Notes under the pieces: generated by a model
What the model was told of the DNA's origin: nothing
Seen by the model: the letters and a program-made list of their open reading frames with translations, nothing else
Database searches by the model: none
Shown: positions 12,323 through 26,200 of the stretch, in pieces
Numbering within the stretch: the stretch's first letter is position 1
Layout: each line of letters begins with the position of its first letter
Made by a program: the position numbers and the translations under genes
Source of the DNA: Anaeramoeba flamelloides
Taxonomy: Eukaryota; Metamonada; Anaeramoebidae
DNA: 64,000 nt
Direction of reading: 5' to 3'
Assembly (NCBI GenBank): GCA_027625915.1
Contig: JANTQA010000042.1
Span: forward strand, 1,810,001-1,874,000

Positions 12323-14194
12323 GTTGTTGAAATTACCTGGGTACTCTCCAAACTATTTCCAAAGTACCAACACAATAAAATTCAGTTAAATGTAATAATC
12401 ATATATACACAAGGAAGAAATAAAACAACAAGTGTTTTTTGAAAAGAAGAAGAATAATTTTCTTTTTCATGGAAAGATCCTTTTTTTTTGAAGGTAATGA
12501 AATCCCAAAACAGATCTGTGTAAGTGCTTTGTGTCAAAGTAAAATTTTAGATCAAAGTGGTTTATATGAATATACTTAACTAATTGTTAAATAAAATTAA
12601 AAAGTAAGCAAAATAGAGAAAAGAAGAAAACATTTAAAAATAGTATCTTGTTATTGGGCAGTAAAAGAGTGGTGACAATTTATTTTCTCAGATAAGGACA
12701 TCTTTGATGTATATTACTTAAAAAAAAAGGACATATGTTAAGGAATAAAAGGTAAAATAAACCATTTTAAATACTCTACTTATCATTCGAGTTTTTAAAT
12801 AATAAAGTGTATGTTTTAGGAACAATAGGGTTATAATTAGAAAAACCATTAACCCTTATACATGACTTTTTGAAGAGTGAAAAAAAATATCAAGAAAGAA
12901 ATACAGAAGCAAAATTTCCCTTAATTTCATAATGAAAATAATGATAAATATTTTTTCAACAATCAATACAATGCGCCACTACTTAAATAACCACACATAC
13001 CTTTTTTAGAAAAAATGTTTTATCAATTCTTGATTATCCTTCTAAATCACAATACTTAAAATGTATCGAAACTTTTTAGTGTGAATTAAAAAAAAAAAAC
13101 GAATCATGCCTAACATCAAAAATAATAGAGATTTATCAATTTCTGTAATTCAATAATGAAATGATCAAAACCTTCAAATTATAAATAATTGAATTGTAAA
13201 TGTGAAGTTAAGATATTATATAAAGCTAGAAAATTAATAGAAAAAAAAAATAAAAATAATTTAATTTCATATTATCAAAGTGAATGCTTAAAATTTTTTT
13301 ATTCTTTTTTATCTCATATTCTTTTTGGTATTGGATAGTCTTCAAATGAAATACATACTTGAGCATCAAAATAAAATAAAAATATTATTATCATGAAGAT
13401 TTTAAATAGATTAATATTTCAACAATATTTTAAAAAGGTTAACTTATTAGAATCACCAGTGTACTTGAACATACATTTTTTTTTTTTTTTTTTTAGCAAT
13501 TACAAAATAATAAATGTTTAATAAAAAAAAAAAAAAAAGAAAGAAAGAATAGTCAAGTTTCAGATTCGTCTCACCAGATACATACCGAAAACTTTTTCGA
13601 TAAATTCACTTCAACAAATAACAATATTAATCCACATTATTTTTACTCTTGTTCAAAAGATTTCATTTAATAATTAATTTCAAAATACAAGTATTAGTAA
13701 ATAATCAAAAAAACAAAAAAAAAAATGAATTTGTAATTTATTTTAACAAAAAAGTTACCAACCATCATAATGTCTTCTTTTTTGAAATTTTCTCATCGAA
13801 ATTCTGTGGATTTTCAATCAACCACTTTTTTTAGAGAAATGGTTGATTTTTAAAAAAATATCTCATCCACTAAAACGAAAAAAAAAAATTTTTTTTGCAA
13901 ATTGAAAAAAACTTTTGAAAGTTGTATTGTTATTTTAAACTGGTTTCAATCAAATATAATAATAAAAAAATAATAATAATATAATAATAAACTAATAATA
14001 ATATAAAAAAAAACTAATAATATAATAATAAAAAACCAAGAACGAAAATAAAAAAAAAAACAAAAATTCCAAAGACAAATAAAAATAAACAAAAACGAAA
14101 AATTACTCATTAATAACCAAAATAATTAATAATTCATAAATTTGAATGATCAAAATTAAAAAAAAAAAAAAAAACACAATTTAAAAGAATTTAG
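12323..14194. other. Region expected to hold the missing 5' exons of the TRIM-like gene
   Basis: The TRIM-like exon at 14195 needs upstream exons for its start and the first zinc ligands of its B-box, but none is convincingly visible. A short frame at 12469-12579 begins MERSFFFEGNEIPKQIC and then meets a GTAAGT-like donor. Its phase does not fit the acceptor at 14193-14194, so it is only a weak candidate. The rest is AT-rich, with AAT-type microsatellites at 13958-14040. Confidence 0.3.
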
Positions 14195-15554
14195 TAAAAA
14201 TAAATATTGCCTCACATGTTCCAAGCCTATTAGTGAAGAAGAAAGCAAATCATCCCATCAGACTCATGAAACAACAACTTTAATTGGCGCGATTCAAAAA
14301 ATGAGTGAAGAAACGAAACCAAAATTGGAAGAGATCCAGAAATCACTTGAAGAAAAGAAAAAATATTTGACCAAGATTAAATTGCAACAAGAAAAAAGCG
14401 AAGAGCAAATGAAAATTGAAGAAGATCTTGTCAAAAAAACATTTGAATTTTTAAGTAAAACCCTTGAACAAAAGAAAATAAATTTTAAACAAGAAATCGA
14501 TGAAGAAACAAAAAAAAAAATCAACGAGATCAAAGAAAAGCAAAAGAAGGCACAGGAAAGGAAAGAAAAGCTTACAATGGCGCTTACCAATTATAGTAAA
14601 TATAAGGAAAGCACAAGTACAACGAATACAAACAAAATTGAAAAGTTGGAAATGCTCTTACAAATCAGACAGTTAAAGCAGATTGTTTCTGATAAGAATG
14701 CGTTCCAAATTCAAGAGCAAGAGAAAGAAAAAAAAATGTTCACAGTGGAACGCAAAATTGATATCTTGGATAGCTTCGAGATCTATGGCCTAACCGACAA
14801 GGAAATTGAACTGACCCTGCCCGAAGAGTTATTTGCGCTGAGGCGCTTCAATATCAAGGTTGGTATTCATAGCGCGGATAACCCGCTGGATGATGATCAA
14901 ATCCAATTAACTGGCATTCTTGAGGGCCCAAACGACTACTACAAAAAGCTTGATCAATGGCAGCAAGATGTTGAAAACACACAATATTATGAAATCAAGA
15001 AATTTCGATTTGAAATCGAAGGCGAATACACCTTTGCACTCAGGATTGGCGACCATGAATACAAAAGGCAAAGCATACAAGTGCAGCCAAAAAGATACGA
15101 ACTGTGTACCTGGGATACAGTAAACGCAAGTAACACAAGTAATCAGGATTACACCGTGCTCAACGATGGGAAAACCTTAAAAAAGGCGAACAATGATTCG
15201 TATATCACAATTATGAGAACCAAAAAAACTTATAAGGAAGGCGAGGTCGAGGTACAGATTCATATCGACGAATTGCCTCAAAGCGCGAAAAGTGAAAGCA
15301 ACTTCCATATAGGTATCGCCGGCACCACATGCTCTTGGTCTTCATGTTGGCTACAATCCAACAAATCCATTTATCTTAGTGGTTCACAATTGAATAAAGG
15401 AGACGACTTGATCATTAGAATAGATTTTCCAAAAAAGAAAATTGTTTTCGAGGTGAATGAAAAAGTGGTAAAAAATGAAAATTTGCCTTATGAGGAAATT
15501 TACTTTGCCGCTGCAATTCGTACAGTTGGTGGGCAAGTGTCTTTTATTGATTAA
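14195..15554 (+). CDS. TRIM-like protein: half B-box, coiled coil, filamin-like and SPRY-like regions (3' exon)
   Basis: This is one open exon after a TTTAG acceptor (14193-14194), ending TAA at 15552-15554. The start of the exon reads KNKYCLTCSKPI, then HQTH, matching the second half of a B-box zinc finger (FCxxC...HxxH). The first Met in frame (14301) would cut this off, so the true start is probably in an upstream exon. After the B-box come a Lys/Glu-rich coiled coil (about codons 40-190 of the exon), a beta-rich segment (FTVERKIDILDSFEIYGL through VEVQPKR-like text) of filamin-repeat type, and a C-terminal SPRY-like region (WDTVN, GIAGTTCSWSSCW, GDDLIIRIDF, IVFEVN). RBCC/TRIM proteins of this layout often act as ubiquitin ligases or scaffolds; no RING is visible here. 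The second half is richer in G+C than the flanking DNA. The frame is intact. Confidence 0.8.
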
Positions 15555-16436
15555 TTTGCTTCATGGCTTTTCTTATTTTTTTTTTTTTTTCTTTTCCTTT
15601 CCTTGATCATCTTTTGAGTATTCACACAGCTTTACTTCAATAATTATTTTTATTTTTATTTTTTAATTTTTTTTTATTATTCTTATATTTTATTTTTTAT
15701 TTTTTATTTTTTATTTTTTATTTTTTATTTTTAGGATATCACAAAATAAACCACCAAATGATTAAAACACATTTGAAATTGGATCTTTTTCACTGATTTG
15801 ATCGATAATAAATTGTATTTTAAACACTAACTCATCTTTTTTCAACATTCGTAGAACTCAAATTGTTTTAAATAATTTGTTTTTTTCATATTAATCCACT
15901 TTTGGAATCATTCATTTTATTGATAATTTTACATAGATGTGTGTATTATTAAAAGACATTCTTTTTCAAGATCAAACAGATTATTATCAGAATTAATCAT
16001 TATTTTCATTTTTTCATTGTCATTTTAAAACGGAGACTTTTTTTATTTTTTAGACTTTATACTTTTTCCAAGCTAAACTCTTTTTCAAATATTGTAACTC
16101 ACATGAAATAATAATTTGAAAAAAAAAATAATTTTTTAGTATTCAAGAACAATTAATAACTAAATATGATTCGTAATTAACTCTTAGGCAATTCTAAATA
16201 GATAAAAACCCGATATTTTAAAAATTAAAAAAAATAAAACCAAAAACTTAAAAAAAGTGAGTCACAATTTTTGAAATGAGCATTATGGATTTTTTATTAC
16301 TGAACTTTCACTGAAAAAAAGTTTTACAACAATATATTTTATGAATAATTAAATTAACTTTAAAAGACATTACATAGTCACAATTTTCATTCTGATTATT
16401 GCTCTTTACGAAGATCTCTTTATCTTTTTCACAGGA

Positions 16437-16483
<47 letters not shown>

Positions 16484-16489
16484 ATAAAA
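15555..16489. repeat. Spacer with ATTTTTT microsatellite
   Basis: Tandem ATTTTTT units run from about 15670 to 15735 downstream of the TRIM-like stop. The long A-run at 16443-16481 makes up the end of this interval. No gene was recognised. Confidence 0.6.
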
Positions 16490-16640
16490 TTTGCAAAATT
16501 AAAACAAAAATTTGCAAAATTAGAAAAAATGATTCTTATCCTAAAATTTTAAAATATTTTTTTGAAAAGAATACTGGAATAAACCCTCCATACAGGTTCC
16601 ATAAAAATTATAACGTGAGTCAAAATTTTTGAAAAAATAG
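16490..16640. repeat. Dispersed repeat, copy 1 (pair with 37630-37775)
   Basis: The string AAAATATTTTTTTGA, then ATAAACYCTC-like, then AGTCAAAATTTTTGAAA and TAGTTTAT recurs in the same order at 37630-37775. The end looks like a mariner-type terminus facing a second ATAAAC about 60 bases away. Confidence 0.45.
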
Positions 16641-17171
16641 TTTATTTTGTAAGTTGTTTTGGCTCCTTCGATTCTTCCCCCCACCTTTTTTTTGTGTGTT
16701 TGGAGAAGGTTAACAAAAATAAAAAACATTAAAATAATTAATTAAAACTGGTTCTTGAATTAGGTCTTCAACTATCTGAACTTTGGTCTGATGAGATCCG
16801 AAGCAAAAGAACAAAACTTATTGAACAGAATCCGAATTGAAATGAAGTAACCTTTTGATGTAATCTGACTAAAGTCTCATTTAATTGAGCTAAGACTGTT
16901 GAACGAGTGTCTTTCGTTTGGATTTTGGGAAAACAAGATTGAAGTAACTTCAAATAAATAATAAATAAATTAATTAATTAATTAATTAAACCAATAGTAA
17001 TAATATGAAAAGATCGAAAACGGTTTTTTATTCTTGAAAAGGAAAAGTTTTTGAACATTATCTATAAATTTACAATTAAAAACTTTATAAAGTAAAATAT
17101 TTAATTTGATTTATTATTGGTAAAATATTTAGTACTCTTTTGAAAATAATTGAATTGTGATTTTTTTTAAA
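16641..17171. other. AT-rich spacer
   Basis: A minus-strand frame at 16953-16768 (TRSTVLAQLNETLVRLHQK) has more balanced composition than its surroundings. It has no recognisable domain or intron signals, so it is left uncalled. Confidence 0.3.
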
Positions 17172-17392
17172 AATTTCTATTTGAAATATAAGACCAAAGT
17201 GCATTTGGGGTGTATTTCACACCTCCTTCTCAAAATAAATAAATTTTCTGATATTTTTCTTAAATTATATCTTTTTTTTTTTATTATTGTAGAAAAGTAA
17301 ATTATATTCAAGACAAATTATTTATTTTGAGAAGGAGGTGTGAAATACACCCCAAATACACTTTGGTCTTAAATTTCAAATAGAAATTTTGA
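17172..17392. mobile_element. Palindromic MITE (221 bp)
   Basis: Long inverted arms: AAATTTCTATTTGAAAT, GACCAAAGTG, TTTGGGGTGTATTTCACACC and TCCTTCTCAAAATAAATAA, answered in reverse between about 17320 and 17392 with only a few mismatches. The central loop holds a sequence resembling the LINE tail seen at 690. No second copy was seen in the window. Confidence 0.72.
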
Positions 17393-18180
17393 ATTGAAAT
17401 CTTAGCTTTTTATGATTATTTAACAACATAAAATAATTCCCGAAGATATTGATTAAAATTTTATAATTAAAAGATTATTTCTTGTCGTCTGTTTAGAAAT
17501 AATAATCTATAATTATTAGGGGAATGGTATATTCATAAAAAATTATCAATATTATGATTTATTCTCTTCTTTTCATATTTGAACATAAAAAGCAATTTTT
17601 TTTGACGAAATTTTTTAAATTAAATAGTAATATCTGTTTAATCCTTTAGTAAATCAGTTGAATTTTTGAATATATAGATAAATTATTATTATTTTTTTTT
17701 TTATTTTTTTTGGGGGGGGCTAGAATATGTTTTTTGATATTTTGAAAATATATATGATCAAATATGGTTTCGATTTTTCGAGTAGTATCAATTTAAGGGA
17801 AAATCATTCAATTCCAACAATAATTAGAAAATATTTACTGATAACTGACTTTATTGTTAAAATAACGGACTCTATGTGTTCTTAAATATTTTTTTAAGTA
17901 GTTGTTTAATTTGTCCTTTGAAAGTAGAATAAAAAGGAAAATAAAATATATATATTTAAAAAAAATATATTATAAAAAAAAAGAAATTTTAATACTTCAT
18001 TTCCAGATTCTAATTAAAATATTTTTTTTTTATTAATATTATAAATCTAAAGACAGATACCAATCAGAATAATATTATTCACAAATTAAAATAATAATAT
18101 TTCGATCCTCCAAAAGTAAATATTTTTATTTTTATTTTTATTTCAAGAGATCCATATAATTATTATAATATGAACTAAAA
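17393..18180. other. Spacer with a LINE-like scrap
   Basis: Minus-strand DNA at about 17590-17660 resembles the LINE block encoding LKFRTFTN...LNRYYY (shared ATTCA, TTTACTAA and AGATATTACTAT). It is too eroded for a reading frame. The rest is AT-rich, including a short G-run at 17711-17718. Confidence 0.35.
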
Positions 18181-18186
18181 AAATGA

Positions 18187-18232
<46 letters not shown>

Positions 18233-18330
18233 ATTATTTTTATTATTGGAGAAGTTTAAATCGCACTCAAGATACCTTTTTATAAAATTTTTTCAAGATT
18301 AATTTGTGTTTATAATCATATATTTCAGAA
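18181..18330 (-). mobile_element. LINE 3' tail with AAT microsatellite
   Basis: The plus strand shows ATT units (18187-18246), then GGAGAAGTTTAAATCGCACTC. Read on the minus strand this is the LINE 3' terminal motif GAGTG...TTTACACTTCTCC followed by AATAAT repeats, as at 690 and 55590. Only the terminal ~100 bases are recognisable. Confidence 0.5.
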
Positions 18331-20601
18331 TTTTTCATTGAGGGAAAATATCCAAATGCTTTTTATATTGGAAAAAAAAATCTAAAATCGATAAGAAAAA
18401 AGTAGAAAGAAAAAAAATAATAAATATAAATTTAAAAATGGTTGGATAAATAAAAATCTTCAAAGAATAAAATAAATAAAAATCAATTCAATTAACAAAC
18501 ACTAAAGAAAAAGGAAAAAAATCTAGTATAAGAAGTATCAAAAAATAATAAAAAATATGTATTTTTTTTATTTTTTACAATGGTTTTTAAAAATCAAAAA
18601 AAAAAAAAAAATAAATAAATAAATCAATGTTATCTTTAATAAAGAATACCATAAATAATTGCTATCAACTTTTATATAATTTAATTTGTTTTGATAATTG
18701 ATAAGGTTTTTTTCATTTGGGAATCATTGTTTAATTGTTTTTATTTCTTTTTCGTTTTTTTTTTTTTTCTTTTTAAACAGATTTACTTTAAAAGTTTGGT
18801 TATTTTTTGCCTTTTCTTTTTCATATTTATTCACAAGTTACACATCTTGGATTATCTCAGTATTGGCCAGTAAAAACTTGATTTTTTTTCTCGTAACTCT
18901 TTTTATCACTAATATGAAAATTTAACAATGGAGAAAATGGAAAATATCAAAATTGGTCATATAAATTCTATTTCAACAATACTAGTTCTAATTCTATTAT
19001 ATTTCTAAACTATTTTTAATGATTTTTCAAGCTATTCAAGAAGTTATTTAAGAAATTTTTAGGAACTTATCTTTATTTGGAGACAGATTTAAAATACAAA
19101 GTATCATTTTTTTCTGGGTTATGCTAAAAAAATTACAAAAAATAACGTATCTATTAAGATGATTTAATTAGTTTATACTTCCGATAGTTGTACTTCTCGA
19201 CACAAGCTTACTCTTTTAATGTTGACTATTTTCAAATAGTGAATTGTTATTTATTTTTATTAAAAATCAATATTTAGGATGATGAGAGAGGTTCAAATTA
19301 TCAAAATTAGAAGAGTTATGGGATAAATCAAATTAGTAAATTTTATGTAGATCAAGTATAGCAGCTTATACTAATTTTCAAAAAAAGTGAAAATGAAAAA
19401 GAGTCTGTTAATCAACTGACTCATCCAATTTGAATCTTTTTAACAGACAATAAAAATAAAAAATAACAGTTTTAGAATTTATAGATCAAATTGATCACTT
19501 TTTTTCGCGTTTGGTACTTTACAGTTGATTTTGGGAAATTCTGTATTAGAGAAAATTTTATTTAATATTAACAAAATTAGTAGAATTTTTTTCATTTTTT
19601 TTGATTTATTTTAAAAAAGAAAAATTGTAAATATATTTGTTTGTATGTTTTTTTTCTTTATTTTTAAATTTTAATTATTACTATTAAATAACATGTTTAG
19701 AATAATAACTCTTGAAAATTTGTTCATTTCTTAAAAAGATAAGCAAATTAAAATTCTCACCAGGCCATATGAAAAATATCAACCCTTGAGAATTATAATA
19801 AGCACATTTTTTTTCGAATACACTAAAATATCATCAGATATTTTTCAACTTTAAAGTTTGAAAATTCATTTAATTCAGATTTTAAATTTGACACAAAAAA
19901 AAAAAAAATTTTTTTTCAAAAATAACATTTACCTTGTTTTACATTCACAAGGATCATATTTAATTAGATTAACAATTTTATCTATTTTATGAATGATTTG
20001 AGCTTTTATATAACTACGACGGTTTCCCGTCAATAATAATACCAATTAATCTTAATAATTCTCCATAGTAAAATCTACTCTATTAACTATAACTAAAAAA
20101 ACGTTTAGATTATTTTCACATATACCAGAATAGATCAAATATAAACATGAAAAAAACTATTTAAGTTTTATCATGAAACAATGGTATCAATAATTGTATA
20201 TGTATTATCAAATTTCAAAAAGTAAAGTTCAAAAATAGAGTAGACAAAAAAATGATGATTAATTTTTTATTACTTTTTAATAAAATAAAATTTTGATTTT
20301 CTAAAATTAAGAATATTTTGCTTTGGTTTTATTTGTTTCTTTGTTGGTAAGTCTTGTTATTGAAAATACATTATTGTGATTAAAATTTATATAATAAATT
20401 TAATAATTTATTTTTTTTTCAAATAAAAAAAAATCAAACAAAACAAAACTAAAATATTATAAATTAAAAAATTTCAAAAAATTCTCGAATATTAAGAACA
20501 AAAAAAAATTAAAAAAGTAATGGTAAAAATAAAAAGGAAGAAATGAATTGTAAAAAAAACTGAAAAATATTAAAATAAAAAATAAAAAACAAAAAACACA
20601 A
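18331..20601. other. AT-rich intergenic region downstream of the RasGAP gene
   Basis: No coding region, repeat pair or RNA gene was recognised. The open frames here are low-complexity Phe/Ile/Lys runs. The 3' end of the minus-strand RasGAP transcript should lie in the last few hundred bases. Confidence 0.45.
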
Positions 20602-21963
20602 TTATTTTTCAATAATTTTTTGTATGGTCTCAATTAAATCAGTTTCATTTTCTAATTCATAAAATAATTTGTTTATAAAAACACCGATCTTTAACATTTT
20701 AAAAATTTTCAAGATTGCAAGGTCGACTTGTTCCTCTGTGACTGGGTAGTATTCTGGTTGGTAATCGATTTTGGTATCATCTAAATCAAGCTCGTCTATA
20801 TTTATTTGGAATGTATCCTGTGTCAGGTAGTTACCCCAGCAAGCGATAAAGGTGTTGTCCACCTTGTCTAATAATAGGAGCTCCTGCTGCTTTTCCAATG
20901 TGTGTGACAAATAGACTGGCTCTGTTAAAGAGTCCATGAATAACTGTATTTTGGGTATCAAGCGGTCTACAAAGGGATTTAAAAACTGCATATAATTTTC
21001 CTTAAAATGTGTGCCGTTGGCTACGTTTTGGATTATCTTTGAAACCAAAACAAGGCTCCTTCGAACCCTTGGCGAGGGCTTTGTATTTAGCAAGTTGATC
21101 ATTTCCGGCACAACAATTATGGGGCAAATGAATCGTAAAAAAAAGAATCCGGCGATCAACAAGTATTTCGAATCGGGGAATTTCTCTTCTGTTTGCGAGA
21201 TCAGTCTCCAGCAGATGTCTCTGAGCACGAGCGGGCATTTGGATGTTGAGCTGAGGATGGTGTCAAAGATCTTTGTCGTCATGATTTCGATGTTTTTTTT
21301 GTTCTCCTCGAGCGACTCGTTCTCTGCTAGTCGCGATTCTGACAATTCAAAGCTCATTTCGTTGTTCACTATCTGCTCGATAAAGGGCCCGATCACCAAT
21401 TTGAAATAGACCTTCCCGATCCCCTTGGTGTATGCGTTCATAATTTTTGTTGCGATGCTGTTGCCACGAAAGAGGTTATTTTCGTTGCCGATCGACTGCA
21501 CCTCCATTTTGATCACATGGTTGATCAGCGGCATTATTAGCCCTCCTGGCTCCATCAGGTTAACCAATGATTTCCCGAGCACGTCGGCATCGCTGGCATT
21601 GACAATTTTTATCATTGCCTTCGCTAATCGGAATTGATCTTCACATAAAATGTTCAATAAGCTATTTGTTTGGAATTGCGAATACAATTCTTGTTCCTTC
21701 AGGACTTGTTCCTCCTTTTCGTTTTCCTCCTTTTTTTTGATTTCCTTAGTGACGTCTTCTAAAAATGGTTCTGGCCTTGAGGGCACTACCCTTAAAAAGG
21801 AATTATTTCGAATAATTAATTCCTTTCCATTATATTTAATTTTTGATTTACCGTTTTCAATTTTATTATTATTTGGATCATTCGTATTATTATTATTATT
21901 ATTACTACTATTATTATTATTATTATTATTATTATTATCATTACTACTATTTTTATTCGGGCG

Positions 21964-21999
<36 letters not shown>

Positions 22000-23175
22000 T
22001 TCAGAAATAATTTCGATCCATTCATTTTTATTGATTTCAATTTTTTGAATATTATCCTTAATATTTTTGATCATATATCCCCAATGGTTTTTGTAATTAT
22101 TGATATTTAGATTATTTAATTTAAACCGTAATAAATGTTTTAAAATTTTATATTGAAATTTTTCCAATTCTTGAATTTTAAGTTTGTTTTCTTCAATTTC
22201 AATTTCAATAGAATTAATTTCTTCCATTTTTTTATTAGGGTTCTGATAATATAGCTGATACATCGAAGTCAAAGCTTTCATTTGATTTTTCAAAGTAATG
22301 ATTTTTTCTTCCAAATTGTTTTTCGATAAATGGAATTGCCTCTCTCTTAATTGGATGTTAAAATTATTTTTTATTGGCAGGTGTTGGATTGTTAAATAGT
22401 TTTTTAAAGTTTCAAATTGATCAATCCAAGACATTTTTGTTGAGGTATTTTTACACGAAAATAATATTTTTGTTTCGTTATTAATTAATTCAAATACATT
22501 ATATTTTAATGAATTATTTTTTATGGAATTGCTTGTGGTCGGGATTAATTCCTCTTGAGTAATTACATTAATTTCAAAGTTTTTGTTCAAATGTATTATT
22601 TTGATGCTTTCAATTTCATTTTGGTTATTATAGATATTCAATTTGGATCGATCCAAAATATAATATCGCTTTTGCCATTTGGATGTTACCCTTCCGTATT
22701 TATAAGCAAACAAATATCCCTTTTTGTAAACAGGAATTGAAAAAATTGCCAATTTATTTAATTCGTTATGCTCTTGAATCATCTTTTTTAATTGCATTTT
22801 TTCTCTAATTTTTTCTTCTTTTAATTGCGTTATGGATTTGGATTTTTTGCGTTTGGGGGTGATATTATTTGATTCTGATTCTTCAATTTTTAAAAAAACT
22901 TCTTTTGTTTTTTCGACTTGAATTTGACTAGAGATAGTTGTTATCAATTTATTAAAATCAAATTGATAATTTTCAATGGGCAAATCCTTGGGTATAAAAT
23001 TTACGTTAGATTTTAATACCAGGCCTTCGTTTGAATTTAATATTCCTAAAAAGTATTTTTTAATATTTTTGTGTGTTTCATTATTTTGGAAAATTGGATT
23101 CAATCGTTTAACAAAAATCCATTCATATTTTTTATATTTTAATAATTTATAATTTTCAATCTTCTCCTCATTGTC

Positions 23176-23213
<38 letters not shown>

Positions 23214-26200
23214 CGGTATGACTCAATGCTAACAAATTAAAATTATTTTCTTGATTTAATAGATATTGTATTTTGGAAATTTTATTTATTATTCTTTTCT
23301 TCCAAATGTTTAAATGATTCAATTGCTTATCTACTAAATTAATGATTTTTTTTATTTCGCTTTGTTCATTTTGGTCATCATATCCAATGTACAATTCAAA
23401 TAAATTGATGTGTGTATCTTTTTTGTTTTCCAAAATGTTAATTCTAGTAATTAACCATTCAAATAAGGTTTGGCATTTTATTAAATTTAGATGATTATCT
23501 TTATTATTTTCAAATAAGGTCAAAAAATTTAATAAAATATTAAAATTTTTGATCCATTCCACTAATTGATCTTTATTCTTTGTTGTGAATTTCTCAACTA
23601 GCCCATCTTTAAATTTCATGATTATTTTGTTTTCTTTATTATTTTCGATTTTATTAATATTCTGTAGCGTTCTTAAATCCAGTACCTTCGTGGGTTGATC
23701 GGATTCGCTAGATTTATATAAAAATAAAATCCAACTTTTCAATTTGGCATACCAACTGATCGATTTATGACTAATTTTTGTTGTGCTATATAGACTACCT
23801 GAAAAATCAATGGGGAAATATAATAAAGAATTTATTTCCTTTAACCATCTATTTTTACAATTTTGTGCTAAAAATATTGATTTTTTTCTTTCCAAATTAT
23901 TTAAATAAAAAAATGAATAAAATAATAAATCTTGTTCATTATTTCTATAAATTTTACTATTCTTATTGTTATGATTAGTATTTTCTGAAAAGCTTCTTGA
24001 CTGTTTTTTGATTTGGATTTCTTTTTCCAATTCTTCTTCGGTGAGAAACCCTTTAAAAAATTCACCATTATCAGTGCTATGCCCGCCCTCGTTATCATTA
24101 TTTGCATTTGAATTGTTATTGCTATTGTTGCTATTAATAAAATTATGATTCTTTTTTTTTAACAAAATAGGAAATTCAATTTCTAAATTGATTATTTCTG
24201 GTTTAATTATTTCAATTTTATTTGAATAAATGTTTTTTAAATTATCTTGATCATCCTTGATTGTTAATATTTTGGAATTTTTTTGAATCAATTCGTAAAA
24301 TTGATAATTTTTAAAATTAGTTTCAATATTATTATTAATGTTTGTTATTTCATTTTCTGAATAAAAAATAAATTCCGAATTGATTCTGTTATTGTTTAAT
24401 AATTCATTATAAATTTCATTAATAATTTCATCTTCATCATAATTATCTTCATCAAATTCATCATTATTATCAAATTCATTATTATTATTGTTGTTATTAT
24501 TATTGTTGTTGTTGTTTTTATTTTTTTTAAAAATTGTCAAAATTAAATTATATTTACAAAATCTAGATAAAATAATAAATTTCCAAGATTGTAACATTGT
24601 TAATATTGAAGTAATCCCATCAACTTTTTCATTAAATTTTTTAATATTGCTTTGCATCAAATTAATTTTATCTAATAGAATTTGTTTATTTATGATTTTA
24701 ATTTCGATCCATTCCAATAATAGCAAATATTTTTTTTTAAAGTTTTTTTGTTTTTCAAATGGTAAAAAAATATCTCTTAAAATTTTAATTAAATATAATG
24801 TAGTTAACCATTTTTCTAATAAATTACTATTATCAACAATAAATCTAATTTCTTCATTATTAATATATAATATAAAAGAATGATCAAATTCAATCAAATC
24901 ATTACATTTTTTCAATGGAATTTAAATTCTGTAAATTTAAGATCTTTTCACAAGTGCTTTTATTAAAAATTAATAAAAACCAATCAAAAATTATAATGGT
25001 TTTTTGTTTCCATTTATTAATCCCAGTTTTAATTTCTTTCTTAACTTTACTTGAATAAAAAAATGGTAATGATTGATTTAAATTTTCATTTGTCAATTTT
25101 GTGTTAAATTGCTTTTTTTTGAAATAATTTTCTAATGGATTTAAGCATTTATTTTTTTGGTTTTTTTCTAATTCAAATTTTTTTAAAAATTTTTCTAAAT
25201 TGATTTTATCATTAATTTTTTTTTTATTAATCAACTTGTCATGTAAATTGATTAAATATTTTTTAATAAATCTATAATTTTCTCTATTATTTTGATTAAC
25301 TTCATTATAATCTTCAAAAGTGTTGGTTTTACTATTATTATTAATATTATTATTAGTATTATCGTTATCATCATCATCATCGTCATCATCATTTTTAGAA
25401 GAAGAGGAATTTGTGGTGTTGGAAGATGAGGTGTTGGAAATAATTCCTGGTGAACAGGGCTGAATAATTTCAACAGATTCATAATTGATCATTCCAATTT
25501 CTTTCTTATATTCTGCTTTTAAAAATCCACCAATGGGCTTTTGTAATACAATTAGCCAGTCTCCCTTCTTAAATTGTACATCAGTATTTTCGATTTTGCC
25601 AGATTTCAAGCATAGTGCCCTCATTCTGTGATCTTTATTATTTTTGATATTGATTCTGGCTAATCGACTCAAAAACTTTTTTTTCCAAGTTTGTAAAAAG
25701 GATAATTCCTTTTTCATTTGTTTTATTTTTCTTAATTTTATCGAATCAAGTATAATTTCATTTTCATTTTCATTTTCATTTTCATTTTCATTTTCATTTT
25801 CATTTTCATTTTCATTTTCATTTTCATTTTCATTTCTGCTGTTCAACTTTTGTAATTTGTTATTCACTAATAATAATTGTTTATTAATCCAATTCAATAA
25901 ATTAAAAAATTTTTTATTTAATTCTTTAAAATTCTTTTTTATAAAAGTAGGCTTTGATAATTCAATAAATAATTTACAAGTGTTAAAAACTGCAAACCAT
26001 TCAATTACCTGAATTTCATTTTCGGCAATAAACGTTTGAGTTAGGCCTCCTTTAATACCGATTTTAAATTGGCTATTATTTGGATTGTTTACTAATTTTT
26101 CAAAATCATAGAATAACACTAATCTAAAGTCTATTGTATCAATTGGCTGTATTGTATTTTTATTTTCATAAATTCCTAAATACCAAGATTTCATTCGGAA

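Noticed and set aside
12469-12579. Short frame starting MERSFFFEGNEIPKQIC before a GTAAGT-like donor, as first exon of the TRIM-like gene
   Set aside because: The splice phase does not match the acceptor at 14193-14194, and no zinc-ligand pattern completes the B-box.
16443-16481. Poly-Lys/poly-Phe frames across the A-run
   Set aside because: They are the A-homopolymer translated; no gene evidence.
21011-22048. Several plus-strand frames opposite the RasGAP domain
   Set aside because: Antisense shadows of a well-supported minus-strand coding region; the Leu-run frame is the complement of poly-Asn codons.
24902-24915. Two separate genes (PH/SH3 protein and RasGAP protein) overlapping by 14 bases
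   Set aside because: The fourth PH domain is split exactly at the overlap, the downstream frame has no ATG start there (TTG), and dropping one base from the A6 run joins both in phase.
25644-26012. Plus-strand Phe-Ser repeat frame
   Set aside because: Complement of the Glu-Asn coding repeat in the RasGAP gene.
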